Assembly (NCBI GenBank): GCA_015487825.1
Contig: WFOZ01000769.1
Location: 1 to 9,615, forward strand
Length of the DNA: 9,615 nt
Direction: 5' to 3'
From: Planctomycetaceae bacterium
Lineage (GTDB): Bacteria > Planctomycetota > Planctomycetia > Planctomycetales > Planctomycetaceae
Made by a program: the position numbers and the translations under genes. Under the pieces are notes generated by a model. The model saw only the letters and a program-made list of their open reading frames with translations, made no database searches and was not told the DNA's origin. How positions within the stretch are numbered: position 1 is the stretch's first letter; the number at the start of each line of letters is the position of its first letter. Positions 1-6,110 of the stretch are shown one piece after another.

Positions 1-83
1 GCATAGCCGGTTTGAATTACAGCCGTGAACACAGGGAAACATTTGAAATTTGTGTAACAGGCAAAGAAATTGGTTTTCAGTAG
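1..83 (+). CDS. 3' end of an unidentified CDS (partial)
   Basis: From base 3 one frame is open for 26 codons and ends at a TAG at 81-83; the other two forward frames stop at once or after a few codons. The residues (ending in ...VTGKEIGFQ) have a normal protein-like mix of charged and hydrophobic residues. This suggests the tail of a gene that begins left of the window. No family can be recognised from so short a piece. A chance open frame of this length cannot be excluded. Confidence 0.4.
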   Translation, partial: IAGLNYSREHRETFEICVTGKEIGFQ

Positions 84-118
84 TACGAAAAACAAATCAA
101 AGAAATGACCGATAGCGG

Positions 119-147
119 TTGACGGAGAATTCCGGGAAGCCGAAAAT
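119..147 (+). promoter_or_regulatory. possible sigma-70-type promoter for the HNH gene
   Basis: TTGACG at 119-124 matches five of six bases of the -35 consensus. It is followed after 17 bases by GAAAAT at 142-147, four of six for the -10. Its placement 29 bases before the ATG at 176 suits a housekeeping promoter for the HNH gene. The -10 is weak, and such matches occur by chance, so this is tentative. Confidence 0.25.
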
Positions 148-171
148 GGAGTGAGCGTTCCCGAAAGGAAT
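129..171 (+). promoter_or_regulatory. leader hairpin that could cover the HNH ribosome binding site
   Basis: GGGAA at 134-138 pairs with TTCCC at 158-162. The flanking ATTCC at 129-133 pairs with GGAAT at 167-171, leaving a four-base GAAA bulge. The outer pairing includes the GGAA of the Shine-Dalgarno sequence (AAAGGAA, 164-170) of the HNH gene. In an mRNA starting upstream this fold could limit translation. The DNA dyad could equally be a protein-binding site. The role is inferred. Confidence 0.3.
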
Positions 172-175
172 ATTT

Positions 176-772
176 ATGCAAAGCGTTGTATTAACCAGAC
201 CAACACTGGTCCTGAACAAAGCCTGGCAGCCGGTGCATGTTGCAACCGCGGCTCGCTGTTTGATTATGCTTTGGAATGGAACCGTTAAAGTTGTTGACCC
301 ACAGGATTATCAAACTTACTCCTGGGAAGACTGGTCGAACATTCCTGCCCAAAATGGTGATGATGTGGTGCGCACTGTCGATCGGGAAATTTTGCTCCCG
401 GAAATTGTCGTCCTGCAGAACTATTCTAAAGTGCCACGACAGACAGTAACTTTCTCCCGTCGCAACCTGTTTCGCAGAGATGGATTTCGGTGCCAGTACT
501 GTGGATGCAAGCCACAAAGTTCTGACCTGACAATCGATCACGTGATTCCACGTTCGCAACAGGGAGGGTCGAGCTGGGAAAATTGCGTGTTGGCCTGTAT
601 TAAATGTAATACCCACAAGGGAGGACGAACCCCGAAACAGGCCAGTATGAAACTGCTGAAAAAACCGGTGCGTCCGAAGTGGACACATTTGTTTGATGTT
701 CCGCAACATCGCATCAGCAGTTGGTCGCGTTTTATCAGCGATGCCTACTGGGATGTGGAATTGCAGGAGTAA
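176..772 (+). CDS. HNH endonuclease family protein
   Basis: A 198-residue protein of the stand-alone HNH nuclease type common in planctomycetes and cyanobacteria. The N-terminal part (about 8-45, containing [10 protein letters not shown]) is the segment that usually precedes the nuclease domain in this subgroup. The zinc-supported HNH fold follows: C106-x2-C109, the D121-H122 pair with the catalytic histidine, N136 in the WEN motif, and C141-x2-C144-N145 leading into KGGRTP. All key residues are present, so the enzyme looks intact. The ATG at 176 has a good Shine-Dalgarno sequence (AAAGGAA, 164-170) five bases upstream. The gene is a single unit closed by the terminator at 800-846. The biological substrate of these small HNH proteins is unknown; no methylase or phage gene lies nearby, so a restriction or phage role is not indicated. 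Confidence 0.9.
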   Translation: MQSVVLTRPTLVLNKAWQPVHVATAARCLIMLWNGTVKVVDPQDYQTYSWEDWSNIPAQNGDDVVRTVDREILLPEIVVLQNYSKVPRQTVTFSRRNLFRRDGFRCQYCGCKPQSSDLTIDHVIPRSQQGGSSWENCVLACIKCNTHKGGRTPKQASMKLLKKPVRPKWTHLFDVPQHRISSWSRFISDAYWDVELQE

Positions 773-799
773 TCACTTTTAGATCTGGTTTTCTGAGAC

Positions 800-846
800 A
801 GCCCGATGATCAGCCGATATGGTTCGTTCATCGGGTTTCTTTTTTT
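800..846 (+). terminator. rho-independent terminator after the HNH gene
   Basis: CCCGATGA at 802-809 pairs perfectly with TCATCGGG at 828-835. The stem can be extended by a G-T wobble (801/836) and an A-T pair (800/837). The 18-base loop may hold a small inner hairpin. The stem is followed at once by a T-rich run, TTTCTTTTTTT, from 836 to 846. It begins 27 bases after the HNH stop codon and clearly ends that transcript. The ATG at 806 lies inside its left arm. Confidence 0.85.
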
Positions 847-849
847 GTC

Positions 850-876
850 AGCTCGCAGTATCGTAGATAGCGAGTT
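850..876 (+). promoter_or_regulatory. dyad upstream of the DJ-1/PfpI gene
   Basis: CTCGC at 852-856 and GCGAG at 870-874 form a perfect inverted repeat around a 13-base centre. One wobble and one A-T pair extend it to 850/876. It sits between the terminator and the gene start at 920, where a promoter or operator would be expected. No convincing -10 element was found beside it, so its function is open. Confidence 0.25.
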
Positions 877-919
877 GGGTCAGACATTAAATCAACAATT
901 AAGAATGAGGTTTCTGGAA

Positions 920-1501
920 ATGAGTCATCCCAAAATACTGTTGCTGGCTGGTGATTTTGTTGAAGACTACGAAATTATGGTGCCGTTCCAAACGTTATTA
1001 ACCTTCGGTTACGGAGTTGATGTGGTTTGTCCGGAGAAGAAAGCCGGCGACCAGATTCGCACCGCCGTTCACGATTTCGAAGGCGACCAGACCTACAGCG
1101 AAAAGCCCGGCCACAATTTCACGCTCAATGCTGATTTCGATTCCGTCGATCTGTCACAATATGCAGGGTTGGTTATTCCTGGTGGAAGGGCGCCGGAATA
1201 TCTGAGGCTAAATGAACGCGTTCTGGAAATCGTGCGACATTTCTTTGATACAGCAAAGCCGGTTGCAGCGGTTTGTCATGGCGTGCAATTGCTTTCAGCA
1301 GCCGGAGTCCTGAAAGGAAAACGCTGTACCGCCTACCCGGCTTGTGGGCCGGAAATAACTCTTGCCCAGGGAGAGTTTGTGCCGATCGATGTGGATGGCG
1401 TTCTGGTCGATGGCAATCTCGTCACCTCTCCTGCATGGCCTGCCCATCCTGCTTTTTTGCGAGAGTTCATTAAACTTCTTGGTGCAGAAATAAAACTGTA
1501 A
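920..1501 (+). CDS. DJ-1/PfpI family protein
   Basis: A 193-residue class I glutamine amidotransferase-like protein of the DJ-1/PfpI superfamily. The N-terminal strand [14 protein letters not shown] (residues 5-18) carries the family's acidic residues near the active site. G88-G89-R90 follows strand VIP. The nucleophile elbow is A-V-C119-H120-G, with C119 as the predicted catalytic cysteine. TAYPACGPE (137-145) follows. Relatives act as proteases, chaperones, hydratases or proposed glyoxal deglycases; which applies here cannot be told. The ATG at 920 is preferred because homology begins there, TGAGG at 906-910 gives a Shine-Dalgarno nine bases upstream, and the ATG at 806 lies inside a terminator stem and would add a 38-residue tail unlike the family. 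It ends 75 bases from the convergent regulator gene, and no clear terminator is visible in that gap. Confidence 0.88.
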   Translation: MSHPKILLLAGDFVEDYEIMVPFQTLLTFGYGVDVVCPEKKAGDQIRTAVHDFEGDQTYSEKPGHNFTLNADFDSVDLSQYAGLVIPGGRAPEYLRLNERVLEIVRHFFDTAKPVAAVCHGVQLLSAAGVLKGKRCTAYPACGPEITLAQGEFVPIDVDGVLVDGNLVTSPAWPAHPAFLREFIKLLGAEIKL

Positions 1502-1576
1502 AAATATGGTACAACAACTGAAACACTCAAGGAACTGCCGTGTGCTGAATTTGGAATGGAAAGCAAAGTCCTCCTT

Positions 1577-2986
1577 TTATTCCGGAGTGATATCATATTG
1601 ATCCATTTTTTTCTTGAGTGTCGTTCGGTGCATTCCAAGAATGCGGGCTGCTGTTGTGTATTGATGGTTCTCTTTTTTCAGGACTGTTTCCAGAAGTGGT
1701 TTTTCGACGAACTGAATGAACTCCTCATGAAGTTTGCCTGTCAGCTCAGTGTCGAGAAGTTTTGAAGAGGCCCATTGACGAAGATTTTCTGTGATCTGTT
1801 CTTCATCTGTAATCGTCGATTCGCAAGAGCGAATAAGAGATTCAGAAACAGGCTCAGGCAGGTATTCCGGAGTGATAATGCCGCCTCGTGCCAGTAAAGC
1901 GGCGTGTTCAACGGCGTTGCTTAATTCGCGAACATTTCCGTACCAGGGGCGCCGTTGCAATTCAGCAAATGTTTCATCAGAAAACTGTGACTGTTGCAGT
2001 TTTTTATTGTGAGCCAATCTATTCAGAAAATGCTTTGCCAGTTCCGGGATATCTTCCTGACGATCTCGCAAGGGAGGCATTTCAATCTGGAAACCGCACA
2101 GCCGAAAATAAAGATCGTGGCGGAACTGGCCTTCCTGAATTTTTCTTTCCAACGACTGATGCGTTGCGGAGATCACTCGGCAATCGGCCTTTACCGTTTT
2201 GTTCGCCCCGACAGGCAACACTTCATCGAGATCTAAAACCCGTAAAAGTTTCACCTGTATCGATAACGGAATGTCAGCAACTTCATCAAGAAAAAGGGTG
2301 CCGCCGTGGGCTTGCTCTATCAAACCAACGCGAAGTTTTTCTGCCCCGGTGAAGGCCCCCTGTGAATGTCCAAACAGTTCACTTTCTGCCAACGTCATAC
2401 TGAGTGAAGCGACGTTAACGGCTACGAATGGCCCAGAGCTTCGATCACTAAACTGATGGATCGCACGAGCGGCTAATTCTTTGCCTGTTCCGCTTTCACC
2501 ACTTAATATGATGTTGGTATCGGAAGAAGCTGCCAGGGCAATATTTTTGAAAACATTCTGCATGATCGTCGTACGCCCCACAAGGCCCTCGACCTGCTTC
2601 TGATCCTGCTCGCTCTGCTGCCCACCGACAGATTCCAATGCTCTTTGAAGCACCTTCTCCATCTTTGTCAGTTCAAACGGCTTAACGATATATTCAAATG
2701 CACCATTTTGAATTGCCCTGACTGCTGTTTGTAAATCACCATAAGCTGTGATAATAACAACGGGAATATTGCCCAGTAATTTCTGGAATTCTCCCAAAGC
2801 TTTGAGGCCATCCATACCGGGTAGTCGAACATCGAGTATGATGAGATCCGGTCGATTCTGATCAACAATCTGAAACGCTTTCTCAGCTGAGGAAGCAGTC
2901 GCAACTTCATGCCCAAGACTTTCTCCCAGTTGAGTCAGCCCCCAGCAAATCGTCGGTTCATCATCGACTATCAATAGTTTTGCCAC
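1577..2986 (-). CDS. NtrC-family sigma-54-dependent response regulator
   Basis: A 469-residue enhancer-binding protein, the usual length for NtrC. The receiver domain (1-120) has acidic D8 and D9, phospho-acceptor D52 in ILDVRLPGMDG, T80 and K102. The AAA+ domain (about 134-375) has Walker A GESGTGKE (163-170), an intact GAFTGA loop (210-215) that contacts sigma-54, Walker B LFLDE (231-235), arginine-finger region RHDLYFRL (289-296) and WYGNVREL (348-355). A Fis-type helix-turn-helix lies at about 440-466. When phosphorylated it should oligomerise on enhancer sites and open sigma-54 promoters. The start is GTG at 2984-2986; the TAG stop of the kinase shares its G, so the two are translationally coupled. 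The kinase upstream is the obvious partner, and the best target in view is the -24/-12 promoter at 4710-4725. The family assignment is certain; partner and target are inferred. Confidence 0.95.
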   Translation of the reverse strand: MAKLLIVDDEPTICWGLTQLGESLGHEVATASSAEKAFQIVDQNRPDLIILDVRLPGMDGLKALGEFQKLLGNIPVVIITAYGDLQTAVRAIQNGAFEYIVKPFELTKMEKVLQRALESVGGQQSEQDQKQVEGLVGRTTIMQNVFKNIALAASSDTNIILSGESGTGKELAARAIHQFSDRSSGPFVAVNVASLSMTLAESELFGHSQGAFTGAEKLRVGLIEQAHGGTLFLDEVADIPLSIQVKLLRVLDLDEVLPVGANKTVKADCRVISATHQSLERKIQEGQFRHDLYFRLCGFQIEMPPLRDRQEDIPELAKHFLNRLAHNKKLQQSQFSDETFAELQRRPWYGNVRELSNAVEHAALLARGGIITPEYLPEPVSESLIRSCESTITDEEQITENLRQWASSKLLDTELTGKLHEEFIQFVEKPLLETVLKKENHQYTTAARILGMHRTTLKKKMDQYDITPE

Positions 2987-4386
2987 TATTGCATCTCCCT
3001 GTGCGGGTGAGGAAACTCGACAATGAAATGTGTCATATTATCTTTTCGCTTCCAACGAATTTCGCCTCGATGCTGCCTGACAATTTCCCTCGCGACCGAC
3101 AGCCCCAACCCTGTCCCATCAATTCGTCCGGTTACCAGCGGCTCAAACATCGACTCCTTCAATTCCTCTGCAGGGCCGCAGCCGGAATCCTGTATATTCA
3201 GAATAACGTGATTTTTCGAGTCTGTCATAATCCGGATGATGACTTTTCCGAAAACCTGATTCATTTTTTGTTTCTCATCGCGAGGCAAAGCAGCTGCTTC
3301 AATCGCATTTTGCAGCAGATTGATGACCAGCTGCTCTAAACCGTCAGTATCTCCCTCGACCAACAGGCGTTCTTCAGGAGCAATGAACTGGAGCTCGATC
3401 CCGGCATGCTCTGCATTCGGGGAAACCAGTTTCAAAACATTCTCCACAACCAAAGTAAGATCAACGGGGCAATAGGGCTCCGTCAGATGGTCCCCGCGTG
3501 AGAAAAATTGTTTCAAGTAGCGTTCCATCAACACCAGTTGACGCCGGGCGACATCGAGAGTTTCGTTCTTTACAATACATTTGCGATCATGTAATTCAAG
3601 AGCCATCTGGCAACCGGTAACAGCATTTCGCAATTGATGAGCCATGCTGCCGCTTAATTGGCCCAGGGTGCGAAGCCGTTCATTCTGCCTGACTTTCTCC
3701 TCATAGCCAGCCAGCATTTCAGCCATCCGGTTCACAGACAGGCCCAGATCCAGAATCTCATCATTGCGATCAGGTAAACGAATCGGTTCAAATTCCCCCT
3801 GTGCAATCCGATCAACCTGCCCTCTTAATTGTCCCAGCGGACGTGTCACACGGGCAGCAATCATCATCGCTAAAAAGACAACCAGAATGAGCGAAACGCC
3901 TCCCACGATCAACGGCGGAAAAACCGCATTCCAGAGCGCAGACTGATAACTTTCTTCCGGATAGAAAATGTGAAGCAACTGCGACTGGACAATTTCTGAT
4001 CGACGTGGAAGCCCAACTACTGCATAAAAGTATGATTCCGAACCGACCTGCACAATGTCTCCCAACACAAGCTGCTCTCCGGACTGTGGCGATAAAGCTA
4101 AAGCAGGCAGAAGCATTCCCGTCCGACTGGATGAAACAACATTGCCTGCCTGATCTGTGACCACAAATTCCGCTCCGGAAAGCCCCCGGGTCTGCTGTAG
4201 CACAGCATCAGTTAATGGAAAATTCCCTTGAGAAAGTGTACCGGCGACATTACGTAATTGCTGATGAATCTGCGTTCTTGTGTTGCGAACAGAAAGATAC
4301 GCATTAAGCAGACTTACCCCCACAAGAGTGCCAAGCATAACCGCTGCGACGGGAAGTAGAATTTGATAACGCAAAGACCATCGCAT
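2986..4386 (-). CDS. membrane sensor histidine kinase
   Basis: A 466-residue kinase with the NtrB/AtoS-like layout. It has a first membrane helix at about 9-30, an extracytoplasmic sensor region of roughly 120 residues (31-152) that resembles no ligand domain I can name, a second helix at about 155-178, and a HAMP linker (about 179-230). The dimerisation/phospho-acceptor segment has H250 in MAHQLRN. The ATPase domain has N-box N356/N360, G1 D400-x-G-x-G, an F-box-like MFEPL, and G2 GTGLGLS (424-430). The H-box has glutamine at 251 where glutamate is usual, and alanine where proline often follows RN. The ATG at 4386 has only a weak Shine-Dalgarno (GGA in AACGGATTATT). The gene is first in a two-gene operon with the NtrC-type regulator. 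It is divergent from the chelatase operon, which it probably controls. The signal sensed is unknown. Confidence 0.94.
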   Translation of the reverse strand: MRWSLRYQILLPVAAVMLGTLVGVSLLNAYLSVRNTRTQIHQQLRNVAGTLSQGNFPLTDAVLQQTRGLSGAEFVVTDQAGNVVSSSRTGMLLPALALSPQSGEQLVLGDIVQVGSESYFYAVVGLPRRSEIVQSQLLHIFYPEESYQSALWNAVFPPLIVGGVSLILVVFLAMMIAARVTRPLGQLRGQVDRIAQGEFEPIRLPDRNDEILDLGLSVNRMAEMLAGYEEKVRQNERLRTLGQLSGSMAHQLRNAVTGCQMALELHDRKCIVKNETLDVARRQLVLMERYLKQFFSRGDHLTEPYCPVDLTLVVENVLKLVSPNAEHAGIELQFIAPEERLLVEGDTDGLEQLVINLLQNAIEAAALPRDEKQKMNQVFGKVIIRIMTDSKNHVILNIQDSGCGPAEELKESMFEPLVTGRIDGTGLGLSVAREIVRQHRGEIRWKRKDNMTHFIVEFPHPHREMQ

Positions 4387-4400
4387 AATAATCCGTTCTG

Positions 4401-4427
4401 AAAAAAATCGGTTTTAGCCTTACCGAT
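4401..4427 (-). terminator. terminator-like hairpin in the kinase leader
   Basis: Read on the - strand, ATCGGT (4427-4422) pairs perfectly with ACCGAT (4412-4407) around a nine-base loop. It is followed by six further T residues (4406-4401). The T-run ends only 14 bases before the kinase ATG at 4386. This is the form of a weak intrinsic terminator. It could act as an attenuator in the kinase-regulator leader, or end a short transcript from the intergenic region. The six-pair stem is modest, so efficiency is uncertain. Confidence 0.45.
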
Positions 4428-4482
4428 CCTGCATGATTGGTTTATCGCAATCTAAAGAGAAGCTTGATGGCCGAAGATACTG

Positions 4483-4494
4483 TACGCAAGCGTA
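4483..4494. promoter_or_regulatory. 12-bp palindrome in the divergent region
   Basis: TACGC and GCGTA are perfect inverted arms separated by AA. The site lies about 100 bases upstream of the kinase start. It may be an operator for the kinase-regulator operon or a far-upstream site for the opposite operon. No other copy was noticed in the window. Confidence 0.25.
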
Positions 4495-4532
4495 AAAGCC
4501 ACTTTTCGAAAGCTACCCATTGTATCGCAGAC

Positions 4533-4646
4533 CTGACAGGCTTTCAAACTGGCAATTCCTGTCAGAAATATCCTGTATTAAGCGGGCAGGATCAATCGGC
4601 GTCGCTTATTTCGACAACGTGTCGCCTGAATATACAGCCAGTCAGG
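4533..4646. promoter_or_regulatory. cluster of CCTG/CAGG inverted repeats, candidate enhancer sites
   Basis: Three dyads share the same half-site. CTGACAGG (4533-4540) faces CCTGTCAG (4558-4565), eight perfect bases per arm. TCCTG (4571-4575) faces CAGGA (4587-4591). CCTGA (4625-4629) faces TCAGG (4642-4646). Six CCTG or CAGG tetramers in about 110 bases is several times the number expected by chance. The cluster spans roughly -90 to -200 relative to the start predicted from the sigma-54 promoter, the usual enhancer range for NtrC-type activators. Spacing differs between dyads, so the true binding unit is not defined. Confidence 0.4.
4612..4624. promoter_or_regulatory. 13-bp palindrome, candidate activator site
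   Basis: CGACA and TGTCG are perfect arms around ACG. The centre lies about 118 bases upstream of the transcription start predicted from the sigma-54 promoter, a typical position for an upstream activating sequence. It directly abuts the last CCTG/CAGG dyad. Binding by the neighbouring NtrC-type regulator is inferred. Confidence 0.35.
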
Positions 4647-4709
4647 AAAATGTGTAAAATTAGCTCTCCAACAGCGATAAAAACAGGCCGTGTGCAAATT
4701 CATTGCTCT

Positions 4710-4725
4710 CGGCATAACAATTGCT
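4710..4725 (+). promoter_or_regulatory. sigma-54 (-24/-12) promoter of the lipoprotein-pseudopilin-chelatase operon
   Basis: CGGCATAACAATTGCT matches the sigma-54 consensus TGGCAC-N5-TTGCW at all but two positions. The invariant GG (4711-4712) and GC (4723-4724) are at the exact required spacing, and the -12 element TTGCT is complete. Transcription should start near 4736, leaving a leader of about 46 bases before the ATG at 4782. An NtrC-type activator with an intact GAFTGA motif is encoded divergently. Inverted repeats lie at enhancer distance upstream. No competing sigma-70 promoter was obvious nearby. Confidence 0.65.
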
Positions 4726-4781
4726 GTTTGAGAAGATCAAACTTCTATGACATCAATAAATGCCCCTTTTTTCCACCGGAG

Positions 4782-5078
4782 ATGGATAAGCTGCTCGTGA
4801 AAAACAAAAGCTGGATTTTCTTTAACTTTATACGTTTGATTCAATTTTCAGGTTGCATAATGCTGGGGATGATGCTGTCCGGCTGTGGCGAAAGCGTACC
4901 ACAGATGGATACATCAAAAGTGAACGATCCTCTTGGGAAGGCTGGAGTTTGCGAACGCTGCCAAGAGAAGATTGAAGAAGTCACCGAGGAACATCTCGTT
5001 ATTGTTCGCGGGAATCAGTACATCATCTGTGATGAAAAATGCGAAGCCGACTTGAAGGATTGGCTTTCCAAACAATAA
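4782..5078 (+). CDS. small lipoprotein with TRASH-like metal-binding cysteines
   Basis: A 98-residue protein with a basic N-terminus, a hydrophobic stretch (about 11-34) and a lipobox L-S-G-C35, so it should be lipid-anchored in the envelope. The mature part has C57-x2-C60, then C83-x3-C87 near the end. C60-x22-C83-x3-C87 fits the C-x(19-22)-C-x3-C pattern described for the TRASH metal-binding domain, found in heavy-metal sensors and transport proteins. Metal binding is inferred, and the metal is unknown. An earlier F-S-G-C25 is a weaker lipobox alternative. The ATG at 4782 is chosen because the signal peptide begins there. GGAG at 4778-4781 touches it directly, which is too close for a normal Shine-Dalgarno; a GTG at 4797 is the main alternative. 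It is first in the operon, with 57 bases to the pseudopilin gene. Confidence 0.7.
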   Translation: MDKLLVKNKSWIFFNFIRLIQFSGCIMLGMMLSGCGESVPQMDTSKVNDPLGKAGVCERCQEKIEEVTEEHLVIVRGNQYIICDEKCEADLKDWLSKQ

Positions 5079-5135
5079 CGGCTATCAGGATTTGAGAGGA
5101 AAAGAAAAGACTCCTTCCGTTTGAAAGAACCATCA

Positions 5136-6110
5136 ATGAATAAACAACCTATGAAAAATCGCTGCGGATTTACGTTGATTGAATTGCTCGTGGTTATTGC
5201 GATCATTGCCATACTCGTTTCCTTATTGCTTCCTGCGGTTCAGCAGGCCAGGGCGGCTGCGAGGCGTTCTTCGTGCAAGAATAATGTGAAGCAAATCGCA
5301 TTGGCACTACATAACTACCACGATGTTCACAACAAATTTCCGGCTGGTCATCTGGAAACGGGAACAAGCGGGCCGGCTTATCGGCATCAGATTGGCTGGT
5401 TAACGTATTTACTTCCCTATGTTGAACAATCGACAGTTTATGACCTGATCGATTTCACGCAAATCGGGCCGAGTAATGCCAGTCCGAATCCGAACGGCTC
5501 AGCAACAAACAATGCAGCTTTCCATGCAGCCGGTGGAGCCAATATCAGCGTCTTTATCTGTCCCAGTGATCCTGTCAGCCGGGTGGATACTGTTTGGGCG
5601 CCTTCCAATTATCTGGGAAGCCAGGGACCGGACTGTTCATGCCGGGGCAAAAGTTGCAGAGGGATTTTCGGGCATGATACCTGGATGAGTTTTTCAGACA
5701 TCACCGATGGTACCTCAAGCACGGTTGCTTTTGGTGAAACAACAAAAGGGGATCTCGACGTTGGCACGTTGCAGGATAATTATTTTTATCGACCATCGGG
5801 GGGAAATGCTCAGGTTATTGATACTTGCCAAGGGGGAACGTTGAGTAGGTCTGATCGCGCGACCGTCTGGTTGGGGGGAAATCCGCAGCACAACATGCTC
5901 AGTACCAATCGTGGGCCGAACGATCTGCGATTCGACTGTATCGCCCCCAACAATGGATGTACAAACTTCGCTGCCCGCAGTGCCCATGCTGGTGGTGCTC
6001 ATTTCGGTATGTGCGACGGGTCCGTTCAATTCATGTCGGAAAACATTGATACCGGCGTCATTCGGGCATTGGGTTCCCGAAATGGCGGCGAAGTTGTTGG
6101 TGAATATTGA
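5136..6110 (+). CDS. DUF1559 pseudopilin-like protein with prepilin leader
   Basis: A 324-residue planctomycete-type protein. The leader ends at G11, followed by the type IV prepilin motif FTLIELLVVIAIIAILVSLL (12-31), which should be cut by prepilin peptidase and N-methylated at F12. PAVQQARAAARR and NNVKQIALALHNYHDVHNKF continue the pilin helix. The DUF1559 domain carries FICPSD (C142), a cysteine-rich insert with C167, C169 and C174, and the C-terminal block with H284, H289 and DGSVQF (294-299). The family is presumed to be envelope-displayed and mostly lacks a known function. The ATG at 5136 has GAAAG eight bases upstream; a TTG at 5121 and an ATG at 5151 are also possible. Its TGA stop shares its last base with the chelatase ATG (TGATG), which implies coupled translation. 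The job in this operon is not known. Confidence 0.92.
   Translation: MNKQPMKNRCGFTLIELLVVIAIIAILVSLLLPAVQQARAAARRSSCKNNVKQIALALHNYHDVHNKFPAGHLETGTSGPAYRHQIGWLTYLLPYVEQSTVYDLIDFTQIGPSNASPNPNGSATNNAAFHAAGGANISVFICPSDPVSRVDTVWAPSNYLGSQGPDCSCRGKSCRGIFGHDTWMSFSDITDGTSSTVAFGETTKGDLDVGTLQDNYFYRPSGGNAQVIDTCQGGTLSRSDRATVWLGGNPQHNMLSTNRGPNDLRFDCIAPNNGCTNFAARSAHAGGAHFGMCDGSVQFMSENIDTGVIRALGSRNGGEVVGEY

Larger units (their letters stand above)
4387..4781. other. 395-base divergent regulatory region
   Basis: This gap separates the kinase gene (- strand) from the lipoprotein gene (+ strand). It holds a hairpin plus T-run on the kinase side (4401-4427), a 12-bp palindrome (4483-4494), a cluster of CCTG/CAGG dyads (4533-4646), a 13-bp palindrome (4612-4624) and a sigma-54 promoter (4710-4725). 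The + frame leading into the lipoprotein gene is open from a TTG at 4437. Its translation is basic and cysteine-scattered with no domain character, so it is read as non-coding. No B12-box or other riboswitch core was recognised. Confidence 0.7.

Noticed and set aside
191..709. 172-codon open frame on the - strand
   Set aside because: It lies entirely antisense to the HNH gene, whose motifs are complete, and its translation resembles no family.
1502..1576. Terminator between the convergent DJ-1/PfpI and regulator genes
   Set aside because: GGAAT and ATTCC arms exist at 1554-1583, but they are 20 bases apart, run into the regulator's last codons and have no useful T-run on either side.
4437..4781. 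N-terminal extension of the lipoprotein frame from a TTG at 4437, or from the ATG at 4467
   Set aside because: The translation lacks domain character and would place about 115 residues before a clear lipoprotein signal peptide. The segment also holds the sigma-54 promoter and dyads.
4387..4781. Cobalamin riboswitch before a CobN-type operon
   Set aside because: It was looked for because of the CobN homology, but no B12-box-like core or matching helices were recognised on the + strand.
5079..5135. Weak hairpin (AGGA/TCCT) between the lipoprotein and pseudopilin genes
   Set aside because: Only about four pairs and no T-run; the sequence is purine-rich and such pairing is expected by chance.
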